64,000 bases of DNA from JBCBDX01 sp038529265 (GTDB lineage Bacteria > Pseudomonadota > Alphaproteobacteria > Rhizobiales > Rhizobiaceae). The position numbers and the translations under genes are program-made. The notes beneath the pieces were generated by a model, which worked only from the letters and a program-made list of their open reading frames with translations, ran no database searches and was not told where the DNA came from. Of this stretch, positions 35,767-44,259 are shown piece by piece. The stretch is from NCBI GenBank assembly GCA_038529265.1, contig JBCBDX010000004.1:1-64000 (forward strand). The letters run 5' to 3'. Each line of letters opens with the position of its first letter. Position 1 is the stretch's first letter.

Positions 35767-36957
35767 ATGGCTTTGATGGGGGGACTTGGAGGCTTGGGCG
35801 GCCTTGGCGGCTTAGGTGGTCTTGGCGGTTTGGGCGGACTTGGCGGCTTAGGAGGGCTTGGTGGTCTGGGCGGCCTTGGTGGATTAGGTGGCCTCGGCGG
35901 ATTGGGCGGCCTTGGAGGCCTTGGGGGTCTTGGCGGATTTCAGGGTTCTGGCGCCGCATCGCAATATAGCGGCACCGAAACAATTGGTCTCATGACCGCG
36001 GCGGAGGCAATTGGCTATGTTGCCGACCCGTCCAATGCGGAAAGCCTGAGAACTGATGATATCGGCGACTGCGCGGACTGGGTACGCGGATCGCTTTACC
36101 TGTCGGCTTTCTTTTCCAACATAAGCTGGGACATCACGAGCGGCGGGAAATTCGTGCTGCAAACTGGCAGCAAGAACTTGGCAAACCTGCCTAGCTCCCC
36201 CGATTTGGACATGCTCAAAGGCCAAATTGTGCAAATGGCGAAATATGCTGACCAACGCGGTGAGCGCTCGCCCGAAATCACATCACAGCTTGGCTTTCCG
36301 ACCAATTACTTTGGCATGATCATGGGCATGAACTCTCCACGGTATCGTCAGATCGGCGAGCTCGTGTTGTTGACGCAAGTGCTGACATCTCATGTTTGCA
36401 TGATCGCCAAAACGTCGCTTGCGGTTCCGCGGCCAGACCAAGTCAGCGCCGCAGTCATGCCGATGATCGCGACGCCAAAACATGGCAGCTACCCAAGCGC
36501 GCATGCCGCAGAAGCCTTTGCCGTGTCAGAACTGCTGCAGCATATATTGGATGTCGAAGAAGAAAAAATGGGCGGCGACTCCAATCGAGACACAGCCAAC
36601 AGAAAACAGCTCGTGGCTAAAATGGCCGAGCGTGTTGCCGTCAACCGGACAGTGGCTGGCGTTCACTATCCGGTAGATAGCTGGGCAGGTGCCATTATCG
36701 GGCGCGCGGTGACCCGCCTCATCCTCACAATGGGTGGTGCGAAACTGACTAGCGGTGATGTCAAGCTGGTCGAGCAAACACTTGACCCGAACGATCGCAC
36801 GACATTTTCGACTGACGCGAATGCGACCTTTGCCAATCTCGATTTCAATCTCAATGCGTTTGAAGACATTAAACCGACCGAAACGGCGGCGCCTACCTAT
36901 GCCAACACCGCGCCAATTGCGTGGCTCTACGATAGAGCCGTTGCAGAGCTCACCTAG
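35767..36957 (+). CDS. PAP2/vanadium-haloperoxidase-fold protein with an N-terminal Gly-Gly-Leu tract
   Basis: 396 residues. Residues 5-58 are seventeen GGL triplets plus GGF. From about 75 onwards it is a helical PAP2/vanadium haloperoxidase domain with the active-site pattern almost complete: KX6RP as Lys215...Arg222-Pro223 (KTSLAVPRP), PSAH at 243-246 (Gly of PSGH replaced by Ala), and Arg294-x5-His300-x3-Asp304 (NRTVAGVHYPVD). These residues bind vanadate or phosphate. Could be a bromo/chloroperoxidase or an acid phosphatase; the long helical insert and overall size are nearer the haloperoxidases. No signal peptide or obvious membrane helix. Set between a regulator and an S8 protease, with AGGA before the ATG. 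Confidence 0.88.
   Translation: MALMGGLGGLGGLGGLGGLGGLGGLGGLGGLGGLGGLGGLGGLGGLGGLGGLGGLGGFQGSGAASQYSGTETIGLMTAAEAIGYVADPSNAESLRTDDIGDCADWVRGSLYLSAFFSNISWDITSGGKFVLQTGSKNLANLPSSPDLDMLKGQIVQMAKYADQRGERSPEITSQLGFPTNYFGMIMGMNSPRYRQIGELVLLTQVLTSHVCMIAKTSLAVPRPDQVSAAVMPMIATPKHGSYPSAHAAEAFAVSELLQHILDVEEEKMGGDSNRDTANRKQLVAKMAERVAVNRTVAGVHYPVDSWAGAIIGRAVTRLILTMGGAKLTSGDVKLVEQTLDPNDRTTFSTDANATFANLDFNLNAFEDIKPTETAAPTYANTAPIAWLYDRAVAELT
35779..35931 (+). repeat. In-frame 9-base repeat encoding (Gly-Gly-Leu)17
   Basis: Seventeen consecutive 9-base units each reading Gly-Gly-Leu; a GGF unit follows. Codon choice varies from unit to unit (GGN GGN with CTT, TTG, TTA, CTG or CTC), so the repeat is old and held by selection on the protein, not a recent slippage product. 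The tract may form a flexible or amphipathic, membrane-seeking N-terminal tail. Confidence 0.97.
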
Positions 36958-36975
36958 CATTAGGCGGACAAAACA

Positions 36976-39189
36976 ATGCGCCTTGAGAAGTTTGATGGCC
37001 CCTACGAGAACTGGTTCCTGAAAAACGGGAAGCAGTTCACCTTTGGTGATGCACCGCTACCAGACTTCATGAAAATGGGCACCGGCGGCCAGAATGATAC
37101 GGTTTGGACCGCTATGCTGGAACGCACCGGCCCGGACATGAGCTGGGTGTATGATGAGACGAGCACCAAGGTCTCCGTTCGACCCATGATCTTCGAGCCG
37201 CTCGCGACAAACGGCGACGACACGGAACTACATTATAGATTCATTCCGGTTCTTGTAAGCGACAACAAGAACCCAAGCGAAGGCGGCATGCCGCCCGACA
37301 GCGACTTCAGATTTGCACTAAATTTCCCGCTTTCAAGAAGCCTTGTGACCGAAGCCTATGTTCCGGGCGCAGTGCCCGCCAATTGGACAACCGATGGCGT
37401 AGTTACCGACCAGTTGGCCAAACTGCCGTCGACCACCAAAAAAACACTGACGGTGGTAGCGGTGATAGATGACGGGCTCGCATTTGCGCACAAGAATTTT
37501 CGCGATGACCTCAAAACACGCATTGAGTTTTGCTGGTTGCAGTCGGGCGTGACACGCGCATTGCCCGGAACAGCTACAACCGACAGCGTTCCGGTCGGAC
37601 GTGAACTGACCCGCGACGATATTAACGCAGCTCTTTTGCGGCACCGTGGCGACGAAGACGCCGTCTATAATGATCCGCAGATGGGGGCAGTCAGCCTCAA
37701 CCCTGACTTGGGCACCAATATCAATAAGCCATTCACGCACGGGACGCATGTCATGGACACGGCTTGCGGCATTGGCCCAGGTGACTGGCAACCGCAAGGC
37801 GAAGCTGAGGGCGACCTTTCCTTAATGCGTACTATCGGGGTGCAACTGCCACGCAACCCACTGCGAGATACTGCTGGGTTTGGAAAAGACATATATATCT
37901 TGGCTGCCCTGCACTACATCATCGCCCGCACAAAGCTGCTTAAGGAGCGGTACGGCGCTGAGCGTGTCAATCTTCTCGTTAATCTGTCGCTTGGCACCAC
38001 CGGTGGGCCTCATGACGGCACCCATCAACTTGAAGCTGCCATTGACGAATTGGTGACCAAACGTCGCAACACCGAAGATGGCGTAACTCTTGTTGCAATT
38101 CCTGCTGCCAACAGTTTTGCTGACCGCATGCACGCAGTTGTTTCAGCCGCCGATCACGATGCAAATAATAACTATTCACTCACATGGTCGATACAGCCGA
38201 ATGATTTTACATCGTCTTATGTGGAGCTGTGGTTCCGTCACGAAGCATCCCAGCGACCATCTGGCGCGCGCGACTTCTTTCAGGAATGCGCTATCCAGTT
38301 CAAGAGCCCGGACGGGGTGATTGACGTTGCGCTCAACTCTGGCGGCGGCACAAAAACCCAGTACCACGAAGCGATCAACACTGCATCAGGCGAAACGATC
38401 GGTCAGATTGGCGTAGAGCGATATCGAGGTGGTGACTGGCGCTGCGTTATTTGCCTTGGCCCCACGGAATTCCGCGAACGGATAAAGCTGCCTTCCAGTG
38501 GTCGTTGGTCGATCACCATAAAGCGCAAAAGCGCAGCAACATTCTCCCATGTAGACGCGTATATCTTGCGAGATGAAGACCCCGCGGACACTGCCAATGG
38601 TGCGCGACAATCCTATTTCTATGATCGGGCCTACCGTACCCATGATGATGAAGGGCGCGCTTATGGAATGGCAGGGATCGAGGACGAACAAGTTGTGCGA
38701 CGCCATGGGTCGTTAAATGGTTGGGCAACACAAATGGCGCCAACTTCAGAGAAAACACGCATTGCAGTTGCGGGTTATGTGGGCCTCCCAGATGGCGACG
38801 GCCTAAAGCTTGGCAAGCCGTTGAAGCCAGCTTTCTACTCAAGCGCTGGAAAGAAAGATGGATCAAGACCGTCAGTTGATCTGTCAAACCATAGTGATCG
38901 CTCACAGTTGATTGCGGGTGTGCGAGCGCAAGGCACACGCTCCGGCTCGACGGCCTATTTGATGGGCACAAGCGCTGCCGCACCACAGTTCATCCGACAG
39001 CTTGCGATGGACTTGATTGACGGACTGCGAAATTCAAGTGTTCCAAGTACTGATTGCTTCATTGAAGACCCGAAAACTGTCGCGCGGCTTGGAAAAAGCT
39101 ACAACCAGAACGGGCGGAGCGAACCACCCAACCCTTGCCACGGCCTCGCAGCGTCATTTCAACAAACAGGAGCGCCGCCAACGAGCTAG
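36976..39189 (+). CDS. Divergent subtilisin-like S8 serine protease
   Basis: 737 residues. The catalytic set of family S8 is visible: Asp165 (VVAVIDDGLAF), His255 (FTHGTHVMDTACG), oxyanion Asn379 (VAIPAANSF) and Ser666 (YLMGTSAAAPQF). The gap of about 290 residues between Asn and Ser is larger than in simple subtilisins and holds a beta-rich inserted domain (about 395-540, WSIQPNDFTSSYVELWFRHEA and on). The N-terminal 150 residues (MRLEKFDGPYENWFLKNGKQF) have no family I recognise and no signal peptide, so it may act inside the cell or be exported in another way. It follows the PAP2-like gene by 18 bases and is probably cotranscribed. Substrate unknown; the neighbour is a candidate. Confidence 0.87.
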   Translation: MRLEKFDGPYENWFLKNGKQFTFGDAPLPDFMKMGTGGQNDTVWTAMLERTGPDMSWVYDETSTKVSVRPMIFEPLATNGDDTELHYRFIPVLVSDNKNPSEGGMPPDSDFRFALNFPLSRSLVTEAYVPGAVPANWTTDGVVTDQLAKLPSTTKKTLTVVAVIDDGLAFAHKNFRDDLKTRIEFCWLQSGVTRALPGTATTDSVPVGRELTRDDINAALLRHRGDEDAVYNDPQMGAVSLNPDLGTNINKPFTHGTHVMDTACGIGPGDWQPQGEAEGDLSLMRTIGVQLPRNPLRDTAGFGKDIYILAALHYIIARTKLLKERYGAERVNLLVNLSLGTTGGPHDGTHQLEAAIDELVTKRRNTEDGVTLVAIPAANSFADRMHAVVSAADHDANNNYSLTWSIQPNDFTSSYVELWFRHEASQRPSGARDFFQECAIQFKSPDGVIDVALNSGGGTKTQYHEAINTASGETIGQIGVERYRGGDWRCVICLGPTEFRERIKLPSSGRWSITIKRKSAATFSHVDAYILRDEDPADTANGARQSYFYDRAYRTHDDEGRAYGMAGIEDEQVVRRHGSLNGWATQMAPTSEKTRIAVAGYVGLPDGDGLKLGKPLKPAFYSSAGKKDGSRPSVDLSNHSDRSQLIAGVRAQGTRSGSTAYLMGTSAAAPQFIRQLAMDLIDGLRNSSVPSTDCFIEDPKTVARLGKSYNQNGRSEPPNPCHGLAASFQQTGAPPTS

Positions 39190-39490
39190 CCCGTTCACTG
39201 TATCCCTGGGGCAGTCGGGGTGCGTGCGTTCGCGGGGGCAGCGCACGCCAGATCGGAACCCCGCCAAGCATGGGGGTGCTTGGCGGGGTTCTATGCATTT
39301 TGGAGGGCATTTTCACACGCAAAACTCACGGCAGCTAACCAAGTCTTGTGCTACCTTACTCAACGTGAACGACCATCACGTCAGGCCCGCTATGGTTGCA
39401 AACCTCCCATCCCAACCAAACCGTTTGGGACTATGGCGGGCCCTCCCTGACCAGGAACACATGGCATGAGGATAAGCCTTCACCAGAAGG
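39190..39490. other. Intergenic stretch with a second long-range inverted repeat
   Basis: About 300 bases between convergent genes without a convincing coding frame. Besides the terminator at 39257-39290 it holds GGCCCGC (39384-39390) and GCGGGCC (39436-39442), an exact complement enclosing an inner CCCAA...TTTGGG pair. This could be the 3' structure of the leftward flavodoxin transcript, a small RNA, or a remnant of a repeat element. No tRNA fold, transposase or CRISPR is seen. Confidence 0.45.
39257..39290 (+). terminator. Strong hairpin terminator after the protease gene
   Basis: AACCCCGCCAAGCA (39257-39270), loop TGGGGG, TGCTTGGCGGGGTT (39277-39290): a perfect 14-pair stem. It lies 68 bases after the S8 protease stop and is followed by CTATGCATTTT, a weak T-run. 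Probably ends the regulator-PAP2-protease transcript and, since the stem is symmetrical, may also block read-through from the opposite side. Confidence 0.8.
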
Positions 39491-40078
39491 TCAAAAAGTC
39501 TTCATCTTGGCGTAGACCTTAGTCAAAAAGGCACCGCGCGTCTCCGGTGTTGAAACGTCCATTAGATAATGGGCCAAAAAGACCGTCTTGCACCGGCGTG
39601 CAAAAAGAGCTCGCATGCCGCGTGTGAGCGTACGAACACCGGGATGACCAACAAAATAGCTCCACCAGCGCGGTGCACCACAAGTGGTGACCACACCAAG
39701 CTTAGTGACATGCGTCATAAGGGGGCGAATGACACCGCTTTCCATATTGATGTCGAACGTAATTGACGGTGTCCAGACACGATCCAGCCAACCTTTGAGC
39801 ATGGCCGGCAGTCCGTACCACCAAGTCGGATAGACAAAAACAATGCCCTCTGCCCAAGCCAAATGTTCAGCTTGATCCGGCAATGGGTGTTGATCCTCCG
39901 TCAAATCGTTATAGACGCGCCGTTCGTCACAGCACATGACAGGGTCAAAACCCATCGCGTAAAGGTCCAGCAATCTTACTTCATGCCCCCCATGCTCAAG
40001 ACCATCGATCACCGTATCACGCACGGCCGCGCAATAGCTTTCAGGGACGGGGTGAGAGTAAACGACGAGTATACGCAT
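39491..40078 (-). CDS. Flavodoxin-fold NAD(P)H dehydrogenase (KefF/MdaB-like), copy 1
   Basis: 195 residues. Opens with MRILVVYSHPVPESYCAAVRD, the phosphate-binding loop of the NQO/KefF/MdaB flavoproteins, with FVYPTWWYGLPAMLKGWLDRVWTPSITFD, the aromatic-rich FMN/FAD pocket of the family. Soluble. Reduces quinones or similar acceptors with NAD(P)H. A second copy (40089-40670) lies just upstream, with about half the residues shared by eye. Downstream end of the leftward catabolic operon; a role in recycling electron carriers for the FAD oxidase is possible. Confidence 0.9.
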   Translation of the reverse strand: MRILVVYSHPVPESYCAAVRDTVIDGLEHGGHEVRLLDLYAMGFDPVMCCDERRVYNDLTEDQHPLPDQAEHLAWAEGIVFVYPTWWYGLPAMLKGWLDRVWTPSITFDINMESGVIRPLMTHVTKLGVVTTCGAPRWWSYFVGHPGVRTLTRGMRALFARRCKTVFLAHYLMDVSTPETRGAFLTKVYAKMKTF

Positions 40079-40088
40079 GCTTGATCTT

Positions 40089-40670
40089 TCAGAACGCGTT
40101 CATGACAGATGTTACTTTTTGGGCAAAACGTTGACGCGTAGCGCTCGTTGAGCGGTTCATATCATAGTGCGCGAGATAGTGGACCGGTGCGCCCGGTTTA
40201 ACGATCACCCGCAGCACGCGGTTGACCGCTTTGCGCGGCGGGTCTCCAACCAAAAACGCACGCGTTCTGGAGCCGCCATAAGTCGTCACGACGCCAACTT
40301 TCTTGATGTTGTGAAGGCAGGGCCTGACTTTGCCATTGACGATGTTGAACGAAACACCGGGGAGAAAAACGCGGTCAAAGAAACCCTTCAGGATGGCCGG
40401 ATAACCGAAGTTCCATACCGGATAGCTCAACACCAGGGCATCAGCAGCACGCAGCCGCTCTACATAGTCTCGCACCGGCTCGATGTTCGGGCCGATATCG
40501 TGATAGCCGAGCCGTTCTTCGCGGGTCAGCCTGGGATCAAACCCCTCTGCGTAAAGGTCACAGTCATCGATTTGGTGGCCCTTGTCTTGCAGACGACCAA
40601 TAGCCAACCGATGCATGGCCCCGTTGAAGCTTTCTTCAACCGGATGGGCATAAAGCACCATGATCCGCAT
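40089..40670 (-). CDS. Flavodoxin-fold NAD(P)H dehydrogenase, copy 2
   Basis: 193 residues: MRIMVLYAHPVEESFNGAMHRLA at the start and ALVLSYPVWNFGYPAILKGFFDRVFLPGVSFN in the middle, aligning with copy 1. The loop VGVVTTYGGSRTRAFLVGDPPRK is the second flavin contact. Tandem duplication with divergence, so the two may use different acceptors or form a heterodimer. It begins 3 bases downstream of the FAD oxidase stop. Confidence 0.9.
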   Translation of the reverse strand: MRIMVLYAHPVEESFNGAMHRLAIGRLQDKGHQIDDCDLYAEGFDPRLTREERLGYHDIGPNIEPVRDYVERLRAADALVLSYPVWNFGYPAILKGFFDRVFLPGVSFNIVNGKVRPCLHNIKKVGVVTTYGGSRTRAFLVGDPPRKAVNRVLRVIVKPGAPVHYLAHYDMNRSTSATRQRFAQKVTSVMNAF

Positions 40671-40673
40671 GGT

Positions 40674-42089
40674 TCACTCCGCGGCCTGTTGTCGACCCTG
40701 CAAACCACGAAAGAGCCAAGTCTGCCCTGAGGAGAAATCGAAGTCCGGGTCATCCCAAGCGATCATCTTGCCGGGATTGAGGAGACCCTTTGGGTCAGCC
40801 TCTTTCTTGAATGCCAACTGAACTTCATCCGTCTGCTTCATTCCGCCTTCTTCAAGCGTATAGCGATGCGGATTGAAGATCGGCGCGCCTTCTGCGGTAA
40901 ATATTTCCATGATCTCTTCAAGGCGCTCATCGGTCGTGTGACGCACCATTGGAAGGCCAAAGCAAGTGACATCACCATCGAAACGCACAAACTCCAGGTG
41001 ATCAATTACCTCACCCTCAAACATGGTGTGCAGCTTTTCCAGCGTTTCCAGATGGGTGGGAAATGGATAAAGCACCTGCAGGTAAGTGATTTTCTCATCG
41101 GCCCTCAAACCTCGCAGCGTTGTATGGTTCCATGAGCATTCAAATGCCGCAGGAATGCCTTTCAGTTCCTCTTCAGTCATGGTCGATTGGTTGAACACAA
41201 CCCGTCCACCTTGGGATTGGGTGAGCGCCAGAAACGCATCCATTGCCTGCGGAGCAACCATGAAAAGGCAAAGATTGTCGCCATCTTCGATAAACGGCTT
41301 GTGCCGTTTGAAATAGTCTTGCGGCGCGGGTGCGGCGACGACGCAATTCAGCTTGAGTAAAATGCCATCCTGACGCCCCACCAGGTTGGAAAAACGTGCT
41401 GCATCCATGAATTCATCAAAGGCGACAAAAACATCAATCCAGTCATAGGCGGGCGCGAGCGGCATCTCGATTTCAGTGATGATACCGTTGGTACCATAGG
41501 CGTGCGTGACCTTGTGCAGATCTTCGCCAGTCAGTTCCAAAATACGCGGCTCAGCTTCCATGGTAACGACGCGAAGACGAATGATGTTGCCCCAATCGCG
41601 CAAACCACCCCAAGTGCATGACCCAATGCCACCTGAGCCACCGGCAATAAACCCGCCAAGCGTTGCCGTGTGAGCGGTTGACGGGTGCATACGCAGTTCT
41701 TGACCTGTTTTCTGCGCTTCGACATCAAGATCATGGCAAATGACACCCGGCCCACAAACCACACGTCCTGGTGTGATCTCCTTAATCTCTTTCATCTCAG
41801 CCAAAGAGAGTACGACACCACCAGAAAGAGGCATGGCTTGCCCATAATTGCCGGTGCCAGTTCCGCGCGGTGTGACCGGAATATCGTGTTTGAAACACGC
41901 CTTTAGAACCTGAATGAGTTCTTCTTCGGTCTTCGGCGAAACAACAAGGTCGGCCGTAACATGATCAAGCTGCTTTTTCAGTATCGGCGAATACCAGTAA
42001 AAGTCGCGGCTCTTTTGTTGGACAATCTTCTCATTGTCTTCAATGGCTATGCCTGAAATATCATCGCGCAATGCGTCCAGATTGAACAT
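40674..42089 (-). CDS. FAD-linked oxidase (GlcD/VAO type)
   Basis: 471 residues of the PCMH-type FAD oxidase family. FAD-binding domain about 45-225: VVSPKTEEELIQVLKACFKHDIPVTPRGTGTGNYGQAMPLSGGVVLSL and RMHPSTAHTATLGGFIAGGSGGIGSCTWGGLRDWG; C-terminal FAD-oxidase cap ends EADPKGLLNPGKM, a family hallmark. The substrate is probably a hydroxy acid or cyclic alcohol. Its first 29 bases overlap the end of the amidohydrolase gene, showing translational coupling in the leftward catabolic operon. Confidence 0.92.
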   Translation of the reverse strand: MFNLDALRDDISGIAIEDNEKIVQQKSRDFYWYSPILKKQLDHVTADLVVSPKTEEELIQVLKACFKHDIPVTPRGTGTGNYGQAMPLSGGVVLSLAEMKEIKEITPGRVVCGPGVICHDLDVEAQKTGQELRMHPSTAHTATLGGFIAGGSGGIGSCTWGGLRDWGNIIRLRVVTMEAEPRILELTGEDLHKVTHAYGTNGIITEIEMPLAPAYDWIDVFVAFDEFMDAARFSNLVGRQDGILLKLNCVVAAPAPQDYFKRHKPFIEDGDNLCLFMVAPQAMDAFLALTQSQGGRVVFNQSTMTEEELKGIPAAFECSWNHTTLRGLRADEKITYLQVLYPFPTHLETLEKLHTMFEGEVIDHLEFVRFDGDVTCFGLPMVRHTTDERLEEIMEIFTAEGAPIFNPHRYTLEEGGMKQTDEVQLAFKKEADPKGLLNPGKMIAWDDPDFDFSSGQTWLFRGLQGRQQAAE

Positions 42090-43386
42090 CGGTAGTCTGC
42101 TCCATCAAATGGTCTAGTTCATCGTAAGATGGGATGGTGCGTTCGACGATTTGGCCATCACGCACCAATGTGCGGTTGCTCTCGGGCCTTGATAGAAGCT
42201 CGGTCCAAGTCCGCCCTTCAAAAACCAGAAAGTCCGCCGGGTCTCCCAGCCCGATGCGGCCATAACTACCGTCCAATCCCATCGCCGCGGCAGGATTGGC
42301 AAGGAGTGCCCGGGGCCAGTCGGCCACGGGGTGATCGAAGTGGCAGGTACGGGTAGCCTGCCGATAGACCTCAAGCATGTCGAGGTCGCCATACGCATAA
42401 AACGGGTCGCGTGTGTTATCAGATGCAACACATACGTTGATGCCACGTGTTTTCATCTCGTGCAGAAGCGTGACACCGCGCCATCGCGGCGTCGTGCCGT
42501 CCGCCCGGCGGTCCTGCAAATACATGTTACACATCGGAAGCGAGACAATGGAAATGTTGGCCGCTGCCACGTCGTCGAGCGTGGCTTTCACCACATCATC
42601 GGGTTGACGGGCCAGCGAACAGCAATGGCCAACAAGAATGCGGCCGTCATAGTCATGGCGCTTGGCTGCCTTAGCGATGTAATGCAGCGATTTGGCCTCT
42701 AGATCATCGGTCTCATCAGCATGAAAGTCGAGTTCCAGGCCATGCTCAATTGCCGCACGAAACATGCGATCCAGCAAGCCATCGAGATCAGGCACCATGT
42801 AAGTTACAGCACCCAGCACACCGCCAGATGATTTTACCAAACGAACGAGCCTGTTGAACCAAGTTTCATCGCGCGCTCCATCGATACCGAAAAGGCAGGC
42901 CGCTTGTAGATCAATCCTCCCCTTCCAGCGTTCGCGCACCGTTTGGAATACCGGCCAGGAGATATCTTCTTGCGGAGGAAGAGAATCGATGTGGGTTCGC
43001 AATGCCTTCGTGCCGTGGGCGTAGGCGCATTTGAGCGCAAACTCCATGCGGACTTCCACATCTTCAGCGCTCCAATTGGCACGCCGATCAGCGCCAACAC
43101 TGTCGAGTGCGCCAACAAAGGATCCGTCTGGATTGGGTGAACGCGGCCAGATATGACCCTTGTCCAAGTGCGTATGGCAATCAATCGGACAAGGCATCGC
43201 GACAGGCGCAAGGCCGTTTGCCGTGTCAACAGGGCTCAAGCGGGAAATCTTATTGCTTTCAACACCAAGCCTGTAGATCCCAAAGCCATCACGGTCATGA
43301 TTTGAACGACTATCTACATTGCCCAGCCAGCTATCATGCAGCCGCACGGTCAAATCACCAAACTGTCCCCCCGCATTTGGTGTCAT
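42061..43386 (-). CDS. Cytosine-deaminase-like metal-dependent amidohydrolase
   Basis: 441 residues of the amidohydrolase superfamily, cytosine deaminase/CodA branch. Seen: strand-1 motif PIDCHTHLDKGHIWP, His-Ala-Asp-Glu on strand 5 (LDFHADETDDLE), GHCCSLARQP, and the strand-8 Asp in VASDNTRDPFYAYGDLDML. Ends with the usual LGDPADFLVFEGRTW beta-sandwich. These enzymes deaminate or hydrolyse cyclic amidines such as cytosine, isocytosine, creatinine or triazines. The ATG follows the permease stop without a gap, so it belongs to the importer operon; the imported compound is probably its substrate. Confidence 0.93.
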   Translation of the reverse strand: MTPNAGGQFGDLTVRLHDSWLGNVDSRSNHDRDGFGIYRLGVESNKISRLSPVDTANGLAPVAMPCPIDCHTHLDKGHIWPRSPNPDGSFVGALDSVGADRRANWSAEDVEVRMEFALKCAYAHGTKALRTHIDSLPPQEDISWPVFQTVRERWKGRIDLQAACLFGIDGARDETWFNRLVRLVKSSGGVLGAVTYMVPDLDGLLDRMFRAAIEHGLELDFHADETDDLEAKSLHYIAKAAKRHDYDGRILVGHCCSLARQPDDVVKATLDDVAAANISIVSLPMCNMYLQDRRADGTTPRWRGVTLLHEMKTRGINVCVASDNTRDPFYAYGDLDMLEVYRQATRTCHFDHPVADWPRALLANPAAAMGLDGSYGRIGLGDPADFLVFEGRTWTELLSRPESNRTLVRDGQIVERTIPSYDELDHLMEQTTDVQSGRIAR

Positions 43387-44259
43387 TCATCGCTCCGCTT
43401 GCAAGGCGCTCTCATGCCAACGCCGGAGGATGCGGTTCGAGAGCCATGAAAGAACAATGAATATAATGATACCTGTTAGCGATATCAGGATGAGTGCAGC
43501 AAATAGTCTTGGCGCATTCAGACGATAGCCAGCCTCGATTATCCGACTTGCAAGCCCCGAAGACTGACCCGCTGTACCAGCCACAAACTCTGCAACCACA
43601 GCACCAATGAGCGCCAGCCCACCGGCGATCTTAAGGCCACCTAAAAAGTATGGCATGGCTGCAGGCAGGCGAAGGTGCCACAGCGTTTGCCACCGCGTTG
43701 CTCCATTAAGTTTGAACAGATCGAGCAAGTTGCGGTCGACTGAATTCAACCCAAGTGTCGTGTTTGAAAGGATCGGAAAAAACGCAACAATCCAAGCGCA
43801 GAGCAGCAGCTTGGCGGTCTGGTTCTCGACATAGATATTGATGAGAGGAAAGATCGCAACGATCGGCGTCACCTGCAAAATCACCGCAAACGGAAAAAGG
43901 CTCATCTCGATGAACTTCGATTGGGTGAAAAGCACCGACAGACCAACACCACCAACAACTGCCAGCATCAGCGATAGACCAGTAATTTTGAGCGTCACCC
44001 ATAGCGAACTGATCAAGAGGCTGAAGTCCTCAATCAGCGTGTTCAGAACCTCGTGCGGGCGCGGCAGAATATAGCGCGGGATTTCGTTCCACACACAGAT
44101 GCGATCCCAAAGGAAGATTGCCAGCAGCATTATGCCCAGCGGCAGTGCCCATTTGCCAATACGTTCGAGCTTGCGTTGCCTCAGCCGGGCCAACTCTTCT
44201 GCATCAATCTTGACCGGTTCGGTCAAGGCGCCCATCGGAGCTTCAATGGAAGACATCAT
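43387..44259 (-). CDS. ABC transporter permease, SsuC/ThiX type
   Basis: 290 residues from ATG at 44259, which has GGGAGAGA just upstream; a longer start lies inside the ATPase gene. Six transmembrane helices, first at about 40-60 (KWALPLGIMLLAIFLWDRI), and the BPD_transp_1 EAA loop at the segment NLLDLFKLNGATRWQTLWHLRLPAAMPYFLGGLK. The ThiX/SsuC branch imports aliphatic sulfonates, nitrate or pyrimidine precursors. Works with the ATPase and NMT1-type receptor upstream. Confidence 0.93.
   Translation of the reverse strand: MMSSIEAPMGALTEPVKIDAEELARLRQRKLERIGKWALPLGIMLLAIFLWDRICVWNEIPRYILPRPHEVLNTLIEDFSLLISSLWVTLKITGLSLMLAVVGGVGLSVLFTQSKFIEMSLFPFAVILQVTPIVAIFPLINIYVENQTAKLLLCAWIVAFFPILSNTTLGLNSVDRNLLDLFKLNGATRWQTLWHLRLPAAMPYFLGGLKIAGGLALIGAVVAEFVAGTAGQSSGLASRIIEAGYRLNAPRLFAALILISLTGIIIFIVLSWLSNRILRRWHESALQAER

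Noticed and set aside
35657..35983. Minus-strand frame rich in Gln, Gly, Arg and Pro over the GGL repeat
   Set aside because: A by-product of the 9-base repeat read on the other strand.
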